Of a stretch of DNA of 64,000 nt, positions 12,692-25,010 are shown in pieces (the stretch's first letter is position 1; every line of letters begins with the position of its first letter). The notes under the pieces are model-generated. The model had not been told where the DNA came from. It ran no database searches and saw only the letters and a program-made list of their open reading frames with translations. A program made the translations under genes and the position numbers. Where the stretch lies: NCBI GenBank assembly GCA_936450465.1, contig OW388304.1:12246708-12310707 (forward strand), read 5' to 3'. The DNA is from Gibbula magus. Taxonomy: Eukaryota > Mollusca > Gastropoda > Trochida > Trochidae.

Positions 12692-15600
12692 CTGAAAAAA
12701 TAAACGACATGTTAATGATCTTAATTAAATGAGGAGAAACCATACAAAATGTATTTAAATTAATTAATTAATTATTTTTAATGACAAAAATTATGTTATG
12801 GTCTGATATTTCTATAGTACCTCTTGTAAATGATATACTTTGCTAGAGTTGAACCATTGAGATCATACACCGTGCGTTGAAAATACTGTGTTAAAAGTGC
12901 AACGAGTACTTTCCGTAAAGATTTGCAAATTATGCACAGTATGTACTTCATTCGAGTTTGAATTCCTAAGAAATATTTGTGAATAGTTTTATAACTATGT
13001 TCATCACAGAATACCTCTGTCATCAATTCAATTGCAAAATTACCAATTGATGCAATGAAAAAAGAAACAAATTTCTTGTAACCGCAAAATATAACACTGC
13101 CATTCTCATGATGTCATACAGTTCTCTTAATACGCTGTTATATTTTGTATAATGGGCCCCAGTAGTGAATAAAAACCTTCTCACAATATGTACATTTGAA
13201 AAAGGTAATATCTGCCTCTAGCCATATTGCAGCACCAATATTAATGTGATGACAGATTTTACAGTTCGACAAGACAAAGTTATTATTGAAATGGTAATCC
13301 ATCAAATCTTGAACGTAAATATGATATCTCGTATTGTATTAGAGTCTTTCTACGTAGAATCGTCAGAGTTGACGTCAACAGAGAGTGAATAAACAGTGCG
13401 ACTATGTCACTTGAACAAACTCTATTCTCTAATAACATGAATTGAATATATGGTAACTTCAATATGTGTATTTAGGAATATAAAACGACATCAGTTGCGT
13501 GTTGATATACTTCAAATGTTAAACGTCTCCTTCCTTAAGTTGCTGTACGCAGAATTGATAAATAATCGATGACGATAATAGAGTTTATTGTCCAGTAACT
13601 GTACATCTTTTCAATAGTATGACCCATAACCTACGAGAGAAATATAATGAGTCCAAAGCAGAGTATATAATAATGAGGCAGATTGTATCATTAGTTTGCC
13701 TCTTTAAAAGATGGGGAAATACATTAACTCTGTTAACGAAACTCTTAATGGAAGATGTTTGTTAATGTCCATGAAAACAAATCTTACAACTTACAAACAA
13801 TGTGTGAATAGGTTTTGTTCTGACATGAATAAAAACAAATTCAACAAAACACCTGGATGAGAAAGAAGGAACCATCGATACAAACTATACCAGGTGTAAA
13901 GGGCTTAAGAAGCTTTTGCCATCTCTAAAGATACACATAAAAAAGGATCCTTACAATACACAGGACTGGAAACCTGTCCTTATATTCTCATTGAGTAAAT
14001 GTATAGTGCATATAGTTTAAACGATAGTCCAGTTATATTGTTTGTAATTTATGCTTTTTACACATAATTGAAGATCACTTGAAGAATGCTGCAGTATATT
14101 TAATTATATAGTTTGAACATTAATTAAACTGTATACATGAACATGGTACGCCTCCCTAGATCTTACATCATTGTGTGTGATAATATTTTTCAAATAGTTG
14201 GAATGTCACCTGTAATATCGTTTCAGTAGAGATGCGATTTTAAAAAAAAATTCGTCTTTTTTATAGCGAGATTATTTGGATATCTTTTATCTACATATGT
14301 TGAAATTTAGCAGTTGTTTTAAAATGTTATCGACCTAAATTCTATTTTACCGATTGTGTATACGCGCGCTCCATGTATACACTTAGAATCATATCAGATA
14401 CATAACATCCAAATGGAGATTATAGCTAGTATATAATACATAGAACATTAATGACAATGTTAAGAGAAACAAGCTTAAAGTAACCGAAGTACGTGTTCAA
14501 CAGGGTATTTTAATGACAAACATTTCAGCTATGTACTTAATAAAATGTATAAGTTGAACAAATTCATTAATAGAAACATTCATAGTATAGTAATAATATT
14601 AGAAAATGCTGAAGACGACGTCACGGTAGTTTTGATCAGTTTTAGTGTTACTTTGACGGCCTATCCCTTTATTGATAATGGACATGATACATACGTTCAA
14701 ACCAGAATTAGAGCCATTGACTCGGTAGCTCATAATTAAAGTATTTTGCCAAAAATTATAATATAAAATAAGTTATCCTATAAACAAAAGGTCCAACAAA
14801 TTAAGCACTAGTAGTTGGACAAACGAGCCTGGCAGGTTATCATTGTCATTCAGTACTAACTGCCAGAGGGGAGATTAATTCATTATAATGCAGTTCATAA
14901 TCATCTAAACCTTTTTTTAAACTTATTGTAATTTAATTGCACAGCTTGGATATCAACAAACAAATAATGTACTTGAATAATTAGCAAAACATGACTTGGT
15001 GGCTTGAAAATGCACCCCTCCAAACCTACCCATGTCACATGTCCTACAAATATGGGCCTAGTGCATTGACGTGTAAGCTTGTTATCCAACAAAAGGGTAA
15101 CATTTATGTTTTATACTTATTTATAACAATACAATGTCACATTACGGTCGCAGGTTGTTACCGTTTCTCCTTAAAATAGAACTGAAATTGTTCCTTAGTT
15201 ATCCTAAACTTCAACTAACGAGTGCTTACATTCTGGGAGAGGACATCTGACAAACGATTCGTAATTGTGTGTACGGGCACATTTCCCCTGCAAATCAATT
15301 GTCTCCCGAGAAAATCTATAAACTTTCGTGATATATATTATAGTGTTTGTCACCTTGGCAAAAATCAACGCTCTGACGCAATGTAATTGCCATGTCAAAT
15401 TGGTAGGAAGCTGTAGAGCATATGAGAGAAAGTTTGTTCCTGAGTTGATTGAGAGTACCCATAGAATGTAATGTAATGTCAAGAGCACCAGAGCATTGCT
15501 ATTGCATGAAGGTTTGAATCACTGAGGGCACCTGACAATTGCATGCCATTGATCGTGGTGGCAACTAGGACTTTGTATGAACAGGAAAATCGTTTAACTC

Positions 15601-16365
15601 ACTTTGCGAATTTAGCTGCATTTAAGATAGTTATTGAGAAAGGGAGCTTTCGAATGTTACGGAATTTGTTTGCGGAAGGTTAACTGTGGTCAACTGCATA
15701 CCATATCGTTGTCTAGGCAACTTACGAGTGCTTGTCATATATGTAATTGATTGTTTAGCTAAAATGGCAAGACCGAGACTTTCGGACCATTTGATATAAT
15801 ATAAAGTTCTAAATGGCATGCACTCTCTGCCCTCTGACAAAGGTTAGGTATGACAATAAGACATGCACTGCGAATGATCATACGCGTTTCTACTGAAACA
15901 AATATCTGTTTAATGATTGTATTAGAGGAATTCAATAAAGAATAACAATACACATGGAAATACATGCGAACAGATAACCATAGTTTCGAATAACAGTGTA
16001 TATTTCATTGCATTATAACCTAATCTGTAACGGTCAGCACAAAGGATACAAATGTAAGGAATGAAATGCCTATCCCTAATACCTATCAAAAATTATAACC
16101 AATGTTGAAATGTTTTGCACAAACAGACAACAGTCATTCCTCGAAATCTACGATTCACGGGCTAATAAAAACTGTATAACTGCTGTCAAACGTACACAAT
16201 AATGGTAATATGAAGACCATCGCCTTCATTATTTTCCAGTCCGTCATATCAATGTTGCTCTAACCAAAAAGGTCAGAACCGCTGAACCATTACAAGGAAT
16301 ATCAACGTTACTGAAATGTTAACAAATAAATCATCATTAAACATACACATATATAAATGACTTAC
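12692..16365 (-). other. Intron of the Hv1-like gene (about 3.7 kb)
   Basis: Lies between the S1 exon donor (GTAAGT at 16360-16365, minus strand) and the loop/S2 exon acceptor (CAG at 12692-12694). Holds AT-rich DNA with no repeat family recognised. Open frames inside it (12796-13026, 15204-15488, 15631-15965) lack splice borders or known motifs. Confidence 0.7.
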
Positions 16366-16490
16366 TTTTGACACTATAAAGGTCCAAGATGAGCTCGCCG
16401 ATGACAAGAGCACAATCAGTTATCGTCAGGAAGATGACGAAGATAACAATATATTTACTGTGAAGAAGCCGCTCTCCCTTCTTGCGGAAC
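16366..16490 (-). CDS. HVCN1-like: Voltage-gated proton channel (Hv1-like), internal exon: S1 segment
   Basis: Exon of 41 full codons encoding the cytosolic approach and first transmembrane helix of an Hv1 channel. Minus-strand acceptor is ATCGTTACAG (exon starts at 16490); donor is AAAA|GTAAGT (last base 16366, phase 1). S1 reads TITDCALVIGELILDL. Asp25, Glu32 and Asp36 have the spacing +7 and +11 of human Asp112 (proton selectivity), Glu119 and Asp123. The 5' part (FRKKGERLLHSKY) matches the basic, Ser-rich pre-S1 region of the family. Its phase-1 end joins the phase-1 start of the exon at 12276-12691 to make one Lys codon. Upstream N-terminal exons should lie at higher coordinates on this strand and were not identified. 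An MITE begins 130 bp upstream. Confidence 0.9.
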
Positions 16491-16618
16491 CTGTAACGAT
16501 ACAAAATATATATCCTTAATTTTTTTTTTATCAAATCAATGAAAGATATGAATCTGAAAATGATCATATAATCATGTAACGTAATCATAAATCACCTTCA
16601 ATATGAAAGGTTAATACT

Positions 16619-16946
16619 TTAAAGGGGCAGTAGCACGTGTTTTCTTTTAATTTGTTTTTCAAATTTCCCATTTATAATAATAGTTTATGTCATTTATATT
16701 TATCCATAGTGGTAATAGCGGTGTTGCATATAAAGCAAACATTGCATAGTGGCGATTTTACTTTGAACACACATTTTGATATTTTAAATGACAAAACGAT
16801 TCCCATGGCTTAACCGAACCATGTACATTCATTTTTTAACTTGATTTTCCGAAGAGAGAGAGGGGTGTTTTACTATTGGTGACATTATTTTCAAATACAT
16901 TTCATCGACTTATTTCAGCGGAAAAAACTTACTACTGTCCCTTTTA
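16619..16946 (+). mobile_element. MITE, AAAGGNGCNGTAGCACGT family, copy 1 (internally deleted)
   Basis: Ends in inverted repeats: AAAGGGGCAGTAGCACG at the left, TACTACTGTCCCTTTT at the right, next to TA/TTAA. The right half (CCATGGCTTAACCGAACCATG and following) matches the copy at 58782-59305 (ATGACTTAACAGAACCATG). At about 330 bp it is shorter than that 524-bp copy. It lies in the intron just upstream of the proton-channel S1 exon. Confidence 0.75.
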
Positions 16947-17059
16947 ATGGACATTCTTTATGTTTTTGAAGTCCCTTTATTATCTTAAACGCCTATAAAT
17001 GGTGTTATTTCACTGAGAAGTACTGACTTGTCGAACATTTCCATCTTAATGTTTGTAGA

Positions 17060-17350
17060 TTCAATATATTGACGATATAAAGGTGAAAGATCGAAGAACC
17101 TGAAAGCAGCGCGCGCGTTTAAAATTAAACGTACTTGTAACTCTGGAAACTACATCAGACAGAAAGAAAAATGTGGTGTTGTATATGTGTAATAGGTTAA
17201 ATACGTACTGAGACGTGTAGTTTCGATTTCTGCACATATGTGAGATTTCCATTGAAAACAAGTACTTTTCATACATTTGGCGATTAGGGATGAATATATG
17301 CAAGCTTAGTGGAATTATTTGAACAGAAACCAGCATATATGGTATGTCAC
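17060..17350 (+). repeat. Dispersed repeat shared with 56045-56350
   Basis: Begins GACGATATAAAGGTGAAAG and ends near GCGATTAGGGATGAATAT. The segment at 56058-56350 has the same order of blocks (GACGATATAAAGGTAAAAG through GTGATCAGGGATGAATAT) in the same orientation, with substitutions throughout. The long minus-strand frame here (17061-17363) is therefore repeat sequence and not a gene. Element type unknown. Confidence 0.65.
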
Positions 17351-18534
17351 GTATCAAAGCCATAAAAAAGTATTATGAAAACCCCGGAATGCCCCTATAT
17401 TTCTGTTAGCATTACGTGACAAATAGTGGTTGGTTTTCTAGCTTATTATGGTTGAATAGCACACGCTATAAGTTGGGAAACGTAACTCTTCCAGAATTAG
17501 TTCGAATTAGAGGGTTATCCATATTATGATTTACATATACCAAGGCGTATACAAAACATTTCAGCTTTCTAAAGTTTAAAAAGAAAACGAAACGAAAATA
17601 GGTTTCCAGTCTGTAGTCATTGTGACCCTGTGTAGCCCTTATTATAGCATAATCAAATCTACAAGCTCATTTGCGTTAGTTAACGCATGATATCTGCTCT
17701 CTTAAATTAAATACATATTAAGGGCGTGGCACCTGTAGCCCCACTTTCGGACGATAGAGTCAACAAACAATTATACAATGTATAATCCCGATCAGACAAT
17801 GAGTATTTATGACCCAAATTATATAATCTGCTAAAGCTTGAATTTTTTTTTAATGGGGTGAAATTGGCGTTACAAATGTCGTGGCAACCGTGGCACACAC
17901 GATTTAAGCTCTTTAGAGCCAGTGGTTCTCGAGTTTGTCCATAAAGCGAAAATTATTTAAGGACGGATAGGCGGATGATAGAGTACGATACGATTTTAAT
18001 AGAGTAGCCTAACGACGTTCACATTCAAAAGGTTTACTGATTAAGGGGAAATTTATTGTTTGATGACAAAAGACATTTAAATGTAAGAGATAAAACTCGC
18101 TCTTAACAAATGGGCTTCGGAACTGAATAATAAACTGAACTGAATGATAAAACCAAACAAATCCCTTATTGACCACACAGTGGCTTTGCTACAAAAAAAC
18201 CCATTGCTTATTAATCTATCTTCTTCCTTGAAATACAGTTGTGTTCTTAAACCTAATAAAACTTTGCCATCAATGTATTTCAACTGTAAGTATTCATCTA
18301 CTGCTTACAGAAGCTGTACTTCTACTCTACCCACACTAATCAGTTCGATATGAAGAACTCTAATTGGTAGCAGGAACAATCAATTCGGTGAGAACTACGA
18401 CATTCCATTGATGGCTATATCGAAAGTTCCTGCAACCTTGACTTCTCGCGTCTGTCAGCTACATGGGGAGAAAAACCTCGATGGAATTCTCATTGAGAAA
18501 AGGAAACAGGTCTGGAATACTTAAATGTGTAGCT
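17351..18534. other. Non-coding DNA
   Basis: No exon, repeat border or RNA gene recognised. Short open frames at 17707-17898 and 18077-18353 have no splice borders or motifs. Confidence 0.5.
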
Positions 18535-19038
18535 TCATTCATGCTCCATGTCGAATGCATAGTTAGTTATTGTGATTGATGGTCCTACAGGAACGTAATG
18601 CCAATACCTATTTGGAATCAAATTGAATTCCTCGCGGATCTCATCCACACGATGAAATGCTATTAAAGGTTCAAGGATAACAATCTCTCCAGGGTTGAAG
18701 CAGTTCCGAGTGAAATTGACGCCAGGAAAAAGAATTTCATGTGGAATTAATTCATCCGCAATAACCCTCGGCGGATAAGGCTAGATGCCACCTACGACTC
18801 GAGAGATGTTTTTGCATCTTTGCAGATATATAGTAACTTCAAAATGTGTCTTAATGAGGGGGAAATTCTTGAACGTATATACCGTAAAGATCATCTGATT
18901 AGATAACGTTACACCAGTTCCGCTAATCGCTTCAACATACCATGAACTGTTACATGACTGCAGTGTATCAGTTTTTATTATATAACTAGCAGTGATGAAC
19001 ATATAATCCATATTTGCACATACGCAGTAGAAAGCCAT
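18535..19038 (-). pseudogene. Unidentified reading frame split by a single in-frame TAG
   Basis: On the minus strand a frame starts at ATG 19038 and runs 85 codons to TAG at 18781-18783. It continues without shift for 81 more codons to TGA at 18535-18537. The second part has balanced, protein-like composition (for example NCFNPGEIVILEPL and NRYWHYVPVGPS) and is richer in GC than its surroundings. Together they would make about 167 residues. I do not recognise the family. Readings: a decayed gene, a fragment of a mobile-element protein, or two exons with a cryptic acceptor (the TAG is also a possible AG border). No upstream promoter or downstream poly(A) signal stands out. Coding origin is an inference from composition. 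Confidence 0.35.
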
Positions 19039-19080
19039 ATTTTCACTGCAGTGAAAATATAAGTCATATTTTCACTGCAG
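19037..19080. repeat. Repeated short palindrome ATTTTCACTGCAGTGAAAAT
   Basis: A perfect palindrome at about 19037-19060 is followed within 20 bp by a second TATTTTCACTGCAG half. The same motif set appears at 9980-10010 in foldback copy B, suggesting this is a remnant of that element type. Confidence 0.5.
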
Positions 19081-19658
19081 TAACTAACGTGTAGCCGGAA
19101 TTACTTTTCATGATTGTCTCCCTTTGAAAGGTGATTACCTCCCTTGCTTTCCACGTCTTACGGTGAACGACAATGTTTTGCTGTTTCAGTCAATAGCTGT
19201 TGACCGTTTGTGGTGTTAATGTCATTTTCCATATTACATAGCAATCTGATCTTCATTTATTGTTGATATGTTGCATAGTAGTTTTTTATTCGTGAAAAAC
19301 CTGATGAAGCAAGAGGTATGTGACAGACAATAACGAACGTCACTCGCTGTATCACTTCGCGTTTGAAATAACGACAAACTTGCGTTCTTCAATGTCTTAT
19401 AAATGTTCACTTGACTAGATGGTGCCGTAAAATATAAGGCTATTGGTCTTAAATTTATAAACATTCACAACAGATTTATTTTCGTAAAACATTGACATGT
19501 TTTAAATCGACTTATTTAATTTCAGTCGAATTATTTTCTCACTGCACTTACCGTGAACTATAGCGGGGAGTTGTTCGGATTATGACAATCAAGACTGCTC
19601 TAACCTTTCACTGTCACGTTTTAAATGTTTTTATGCAGATTAAAGTTATATAATAAAT

Positions 19659-19782
19659 ACTACTTCATTGTTTTTGCCGAATATCATTTCTATCTCATCT
19701 CGTGGAGTGAGAAAGTGAAATATCACCTTCTCACTCCACTCGATGAGATAGAAATGATATTCGGCAAAAACAATGAAGTAGT
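19659..19782. repeat. Large near-perfect palindrome (62-bp arms, no spacer)
   Basis: The left arm from ACTACTTCATTG and the right arm ending CAATGAAGTAGT pair over 62 positions with about four mismatches and no loop. The interior carries TCTATCTCATC and its complement GATGAGATAGA. The arm theme (CTCATC, GAGTGAG) resembles the hairpin at 9653-9810, so it is probably a related foldback element. An assembly or library foldback artefact is the alternative. Confidence 0.85.
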
Positions 19783-20004
19783 CTCTATATATAACGTGAT
19801 ATATTCTGTCAGGTCAGAGGAAACTTCCAAGATGTGTTCACCAATGGTCATTATTGAATACGTTCCAATTAACATGGTATTTTTAAAAACATACATCTCT
19901 ATTAAGGTTACTATCACCAAATTACATTTATGACACTCGCGGTGTTCTTTCCTGTACTATGCACCATGGGGTGTATCCTTTGAAACCACGCCTAGCTACA
20001 CAGG
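19783..20004. other. Non-coding DNA
   Basis: No feature recognised between the palindrome and the nested SINE cluster. Confidence 0.5.
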
Positions 20005-20041
20005 GATCAAGAGGTCAGGGGCTCGGCGGCCTTGTCCGCTG

Positions 20042-20886
20042 TTAAAGAGCCATCACGGATGTTGATGAAAATATCAAAATTTCTCCAAAAATCTATCTCC
20101 GTGAAATAAATACACTTAATTTTCCCCTAATTTTTCCAACTTAAAATAAGCCGAGAAATAGCATTAATTAGTAAAGGTGTTTCCAGTCTAAATATAGATC
20201 CAGTCTATTATTTTCAAGCGCAAAGCATTATGGTCTAGCTCACACACAGTAAACAAAGACACGAAAGAATAAACAAAATATGAGCAATGAAAGAAATCGA
20301 ATATATATTTTTGTTGATGGTTATTTATTTACCATTTAATTTTATTATGTATTTGCTACAGATATTGGAATAATTATTTTACCCAACTAGGTATTTTGCT
20401 TGAATTTTATAATTAATGAGAGTAAAAATTTGTCATAATTTGCTTGTCTTATCTCAATAAACAGAACATTAAACAGGAAATAATTTGTATATTCTCAGGA
20501 CATTTAGAAACATAGTTTGTAAAGCAATCGTCACATTCAGTAATGTGTGACAAGGGTACTTTGAAAATGCGACGCGTGAAGCACGTGCAGCATATGGGTT
20601 GTTATGGCGACTTGCGCTAGAGACGAGCCTTCACGCTTCGGAAGCGCTTGCTGTTTGTGTAGTACGTATTACGCAAAAAAGGGGACTCTGTTTATATACG
20701 TCAGATACCCGTAGCGCGCGCTAATCGAAGTGATACTTCTCTTTGAAACCAAATTGCAATACATTGTCGTGATATGAAAATTATTTAACATTTGCCATGT
20801 TGTAGATAAAAAAATTCTCTGGCGAATGACGTTATAAGTATATTTTCCAAAAATTTGAAACACTAACATCCGTGATGGCTCTTTAA
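20042..20886. mobile_element. 845-bp MITE with perfect 22-bp inverted ends
   Basis: Left end TTAAAGAGCCATCACGGATG and right end CATCCGTGATGGCTCTTTAA are perfect inverted copies (22 bp including two further T/A bases). The outermost TTAA (or inner TA) is probably the target duplication. The interior (GC-rich patch 20570-20720 with GCGCGCGC-like stretches) has no transposase frame. It sits inside the SINE at 20005-21500, and joining the flanks restores SINE alignment. Confidence 0.85.
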
Positions 20887-20936
20887 GAACCGTTTTACAT
20901 GCAGTTTGGTTTGGGTGCACTGCTACACTTAATTTT

Positions 20937-21345
20937 TAAAAGGAGGGTTCTATCGGGGTATTTTTGGTGGAAACGAAATTCGGGAGGATTTTCCTGTTTA
21001 TACATAAATGTTTTTAATACATGATTAAAACACAGTGAAATTGAAAGATACTAATGAAGGTAACATTTTGATGACTTTGTATTTCACAACTTGATAAACA
21101 CAAGCGCACATTTGTTGAAAATTTAAAAAATGAGAACTGAAGCCATTCATCGGCGCTGAGAGTGGGGAAATGTTCGCTACGGCATAACAGCAAATTATTT
21201 ATTAGTTTTATGACATGTTATGTGTTACTATGTGAATACTCTATCAATGTATGTCTTTAGTTGCAAATTTAGGCACACTATAGCATATTTTCATTTCACG
21301 TGATGCAACCAAATCCAATATGGCGACAGAACCCTACCTTTAAAG
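20937..21345. mobile_element. 409-bp MITE with AAAGGNAGGGTTCT inverted ends
   Basis: Left end TTTAAAAGGAGGGTTCT and right end AGAACCCTACCTTTAAAG are inverted copies. It interrupts the same SINE as its neighbour. Internal blocks (TGGAAACGAAATTC, CCTGTTTATACATAAATG, GTTCGCTACGGCATAAC) recur at 24491-25010, so this is a family with at least one more relative in the window. Confidence 0.75.
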
Positions 21346-21505
21346 TATTACCAGTCATGATTCGGTGGTTCCAGCCAATGCTCTCAAGTTTCACCGCAAT
21401 GCACAGCAACACTAGTGTTGCGGGCTTTTTCCTTACAATAATACTAACGGCCATATTATAAGTGAAACACACTTGAAAGCGGCGTTAAACCACACATTAT
21501 GTCAC

Positions 21506-24490
21506 ATTATGCCCTAGACCCGATAGACAAGTTTTCACGATATGCTGATAAACAGATTATGTAACGTATCCATAAAGGTAGTACTGTTATAACACTTCAG
21601 CTCTTCCAGGACAAGTGTGTAGACTGGTATGAAATCAACAATAGAAGCTACACTGTTCAATGGACATTATATCGATAAATGACAAATAATTGGGCTTGAT
21701 AAGCCTTACGTTATCTGCAAAATACACACTATATTAGTTCATCGTCAATAACGATAAAGCAACCTCTTAAACAATTTGTTGAAAATACGTTTTGTTCTCA
21801 ACATATATGTAACTTGAAAGATTTAGTGTCTTGCGGCCATTCATTCTTGTGTAGAGATGCAAGAGGAAGACATACGTCAATTTGTATTGTATTTGACTAT
21901 TTATTGGACCATTATCTCCAACGAGTTCGACAGTACCATTGTTTTCTGAGAAATGGTTCTAGAAATACAGGTTTTCTGGGTAATTATAAACTGCAATGCG
22001 GCGGATAATGGTTTTATTTTCTTCTTATGATCTTTTGTAAATGTAATGTTCCAAATTTATTGTTAGCAATGATTGACGATGTATTAGGATAACGCAAATG
22101 TTTGAGTCTAAGAAAGTGCAATATTTTGACCTCTGCCGTTTGTAAGATCGTTACAGTTGTAAATTCTTCCTTTCGAAAACTGTATTCATCAGTCTGAATA
22201 AAAAGAATTGTTTTCTTCAAAAATATGTTATTGAACCAAAACGTTTCCTTGTTTAGGTTAAAAGTTAAAATCAACCCCGGCGATATTTAAATGCTAGTTA
22301 TTACCCAACGTTAGTTCAACGTAGAAAAGCCACTCATGGTCTTTTTGTATAATATACCCGGCAACATGTTAGATCTCAATTGAAGAGAATCGGCCAACTA
22401 TTTCATAAAAAGTGTGACAGAGTCTTTAATGAATAATACTGATGATCATCACTACAGTAAGAGACCAAGTCCAAAACTTATATGTCCATCTCAAACATGG
22501 GAATAGCATAAACAACCTTTCCCTGTCGTTTTATTCTACTAAAGATAAATAGATTATGCAGTATCCTGTTATCTTTATACAAGGAACATATCTTAAATTT
22601 ACTAATGATGTTGAAAAAGAAAATAAATTAATTGTATAACTACATGTACCTACACAAACCTTAAGAATCCGTGTGACTCATGGGCGTTCATGTTCCAAAT
22701 GAATAATACTGTTACACATGATATGAACCTCTCGAGTAAATGCAGTCTATATAATGCCACGTATTCCTATTTGACAAATATAGAGGAATTAACATTTCCT
22801 CGCGAAAATATGAACATGAATATACGTTCCCTTAGCATTGATGTGCAGTTACATAGTTGCCTCATCTAAGACATGGAGTGGAACGTTACCATTGGTACTT
22901 CATACGAATAGTGTTATTAGCATTAGATTGTTCGCATGGCGAGTGTTTGTTTTCCATTTACCATTTGTTTGCTTTTGTCTAGGAGAGGAAATGAAGTACC
23001 ACCCGTTTATACTAATTATTCTGGGTTATCGGTATTGGTGTGTAACATCATATACAAAGTATTCAGATTCATCACTGACCAAAATGAGGGAAAACGTTGC
23101 ATGTAATATGTTCGAGTCTCTCTTTAGTCCATGCCTATAGTTCTTAACACAATTCAATCTGTGGCAATATACATGTATATGAACGTAAAATATATACCGA
23201 TGCCGAAAACGACGCGATGTCGGATTGGGATAATTTGAGAATATTTTATTATGAATTATAGACATAATATGTAATACTATATATGTACAGTGCTGGCTAT
23301 TCAGTTAATATGAATTCCATTTATTCACATTCTTATATGGATTAAAAACCAAAATAATTAACTTACACACTTTATATTACATGTATGCATATTATCATAA
23401 TGTAAGTGTACATGATTAAAAAGTATGAAACAACTGAACATTAAAGAGAGAACAATGTGTAATTGTCCTCGACTTCGTGGATACAAACATATAACTCTTT
23501 CTTCAATAATCACATTTGATTATGTTTCTGTGATGAACAAAAGACATAGCGTTATATCTATAATCTTGTTGACAACAAGCGAGAGGAAGTAATTTGGAAA
23601 CGGAAATAGCAGTGTCACCCGACCTTCATTTCCCATGTCATAGACTTTATTCTCCCCGCAACATTGAGTTTGATCCGATATCCTCGATAAATGGAAAACC
23701 ACAGTTAAGTTCTCGCTGCAGAAATAGCCTTCCCCTGTGTTTATCTTCACAAAAGGAAAATAGGTGGCGGTTATTACCGATAATAGGTCAATATGAGTCG
23801 GGCAAGCTATTAGGATTGCCAGCGTTTCTTCGGAAGTGGCTTTTTGTCGAATAAATAACTTTCTGTATTATTGATTTTGGTGGATTTCGGATAGATGTTG
23901 AGTGGTTATGCAGCGATTTAATGTTTATAATGTAATGGGCATATATCAAAACTGATCATTAACTTTTGATATTTTCAACTATGATTACATTTTGTGATTA
24001 TCTATTTAAAGGTATACGGTGACCAATTGCGTCTTGTATTAACCTACACTCATATAAATATTTTAATTTATATTAATATATTGGTGAAAGATTATTTTTC
24101 TAAAGTGTATGGTCATTGATAAAGCGCCACTCCTCTCCATATAGCATTATTTGTATTAACATAATGAACATTGGTATTATGTCATTCCTTTGGTGTGAAT
24201 CATTTACCACTCTTCAAAACAATACCTCAACATGTCTCGTGAACTTAAGCACAATAGTTTTACAATGGTGAGCAGAATTGCGTTTATAAGAAGTAAAAAC
24301 AAAGGACAGATAAAAAATGGTCACACACATGTTATATTGGAGTTACATGCATTGTTATGCCACAATTACATAATGAATTTAATCTAATTGGGTATTAACA
24401 GTAAAATATGAATATTGGTGACCCATAATTGTCTGTGGGGAATATTGATGATTCTTTTTTTATACGAATAAGTGCCTGAACCCAAGGAGT
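21506..24490. other. Non-coding DNA with no recognised gene
   Basis: A few frames of 80-100 codons (22838-23140 plus, 23594-23854 plus, 23520-23750 minus) were read and have no splice borders or recognisable motifs. The patch 23594-23854 is GC-balanced (cysteine- and serine-rich translation) and is the least unlikely coding candidate, but I cannot support it. Confidence 0.4.
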
Positions 24491-25010
24491 GTTAAAGGGA
24501 CAGTTTAATGAGTAATTAATCATTGTTGTAGAGATGAAATGTAAAGGAATATTCCTGTTTGTACATAAGGGATATTTGACTATGTATTATTTATATTGTA
24601 TACAATATATCATATTATCAATATTCATAATGTCAAGATTGGTATATGTGTCCCTAACTATTTGTTTCCAGTATATCAGATATCAATGAAAGAGAGAAAA
24701 AAACAATCAAGTTTGAAAATATTCAAATATTATTGGGGTTATACATTTGGCAGTTTGATACAGAAAAGGGAGAACTCTATCGCGGTAATTTGTGTTGAAA
24801 CGAAATTCCTTTGGACATTTCTGTTTACATATATATTAACACAATTATAATTATAGCATAATCCATTTGAAACATATGGGGGTTAACTTTTGATGATATT
24901 GTTTTTGACTATCGCACATTCATTCAAACAAACACAACAGAATGAGAGGCCAAGTCAAATGTCGGCCCTGCAACTGTGGGAAGCTTCGCTACCGCATAAC
25001 TATAAACTGA
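24491..25010 (+). mobile_element. Diverged relative of the 20937-21345 MITE, possibly two stacked copies
   Basis: Starts GTTAAAGGGACAGTTTAATG. A block at 24530-24580 (GAATATTCCTGTTTGTACAT) and another from 24769 (GGGAGAACTCTATCGCGG, GAAACGAAATTCCTTTGG, TCTGTTTACATATATA) both align to the first half of the 20937-21345 element. The tail near 24990 (AGCTTCGCTACCGCATAAC) aligns to its second half. The right inverted end is not recognisable. Borders are approximate. Confidence 0.5.

Larger units (their letters stand above)
20005..21500 (+). mobile_element. SINE (mollusc GCGGCGTTAAAC type) split into three pieces by two MITEs
   Basis: Three separated blocks are collinear with the full-length SINE at 30555-30810 read in reverse: head 20005-20041 (CTCGGCGGCCTTGTCCGCTG), middle 20887-20936 (CAGTTTGGTTTGGGTGCACT), and tail 21346-21500 (GGTTCCAGCCAATGCTC through AAAGCGGCGTTAAAC). 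The two gaps are exactly filled by the MITEs at 20042-20886 and 20937-21345. The SINE is thus older than both. The simple-repeat tail has been lost or mutated. Confidence 0.75.

Noticed and set aside
17061..17363. 100-codon minus-strand protein
   Set aside because: Entirely inside a dispersed repeat shared with 56045-56350.
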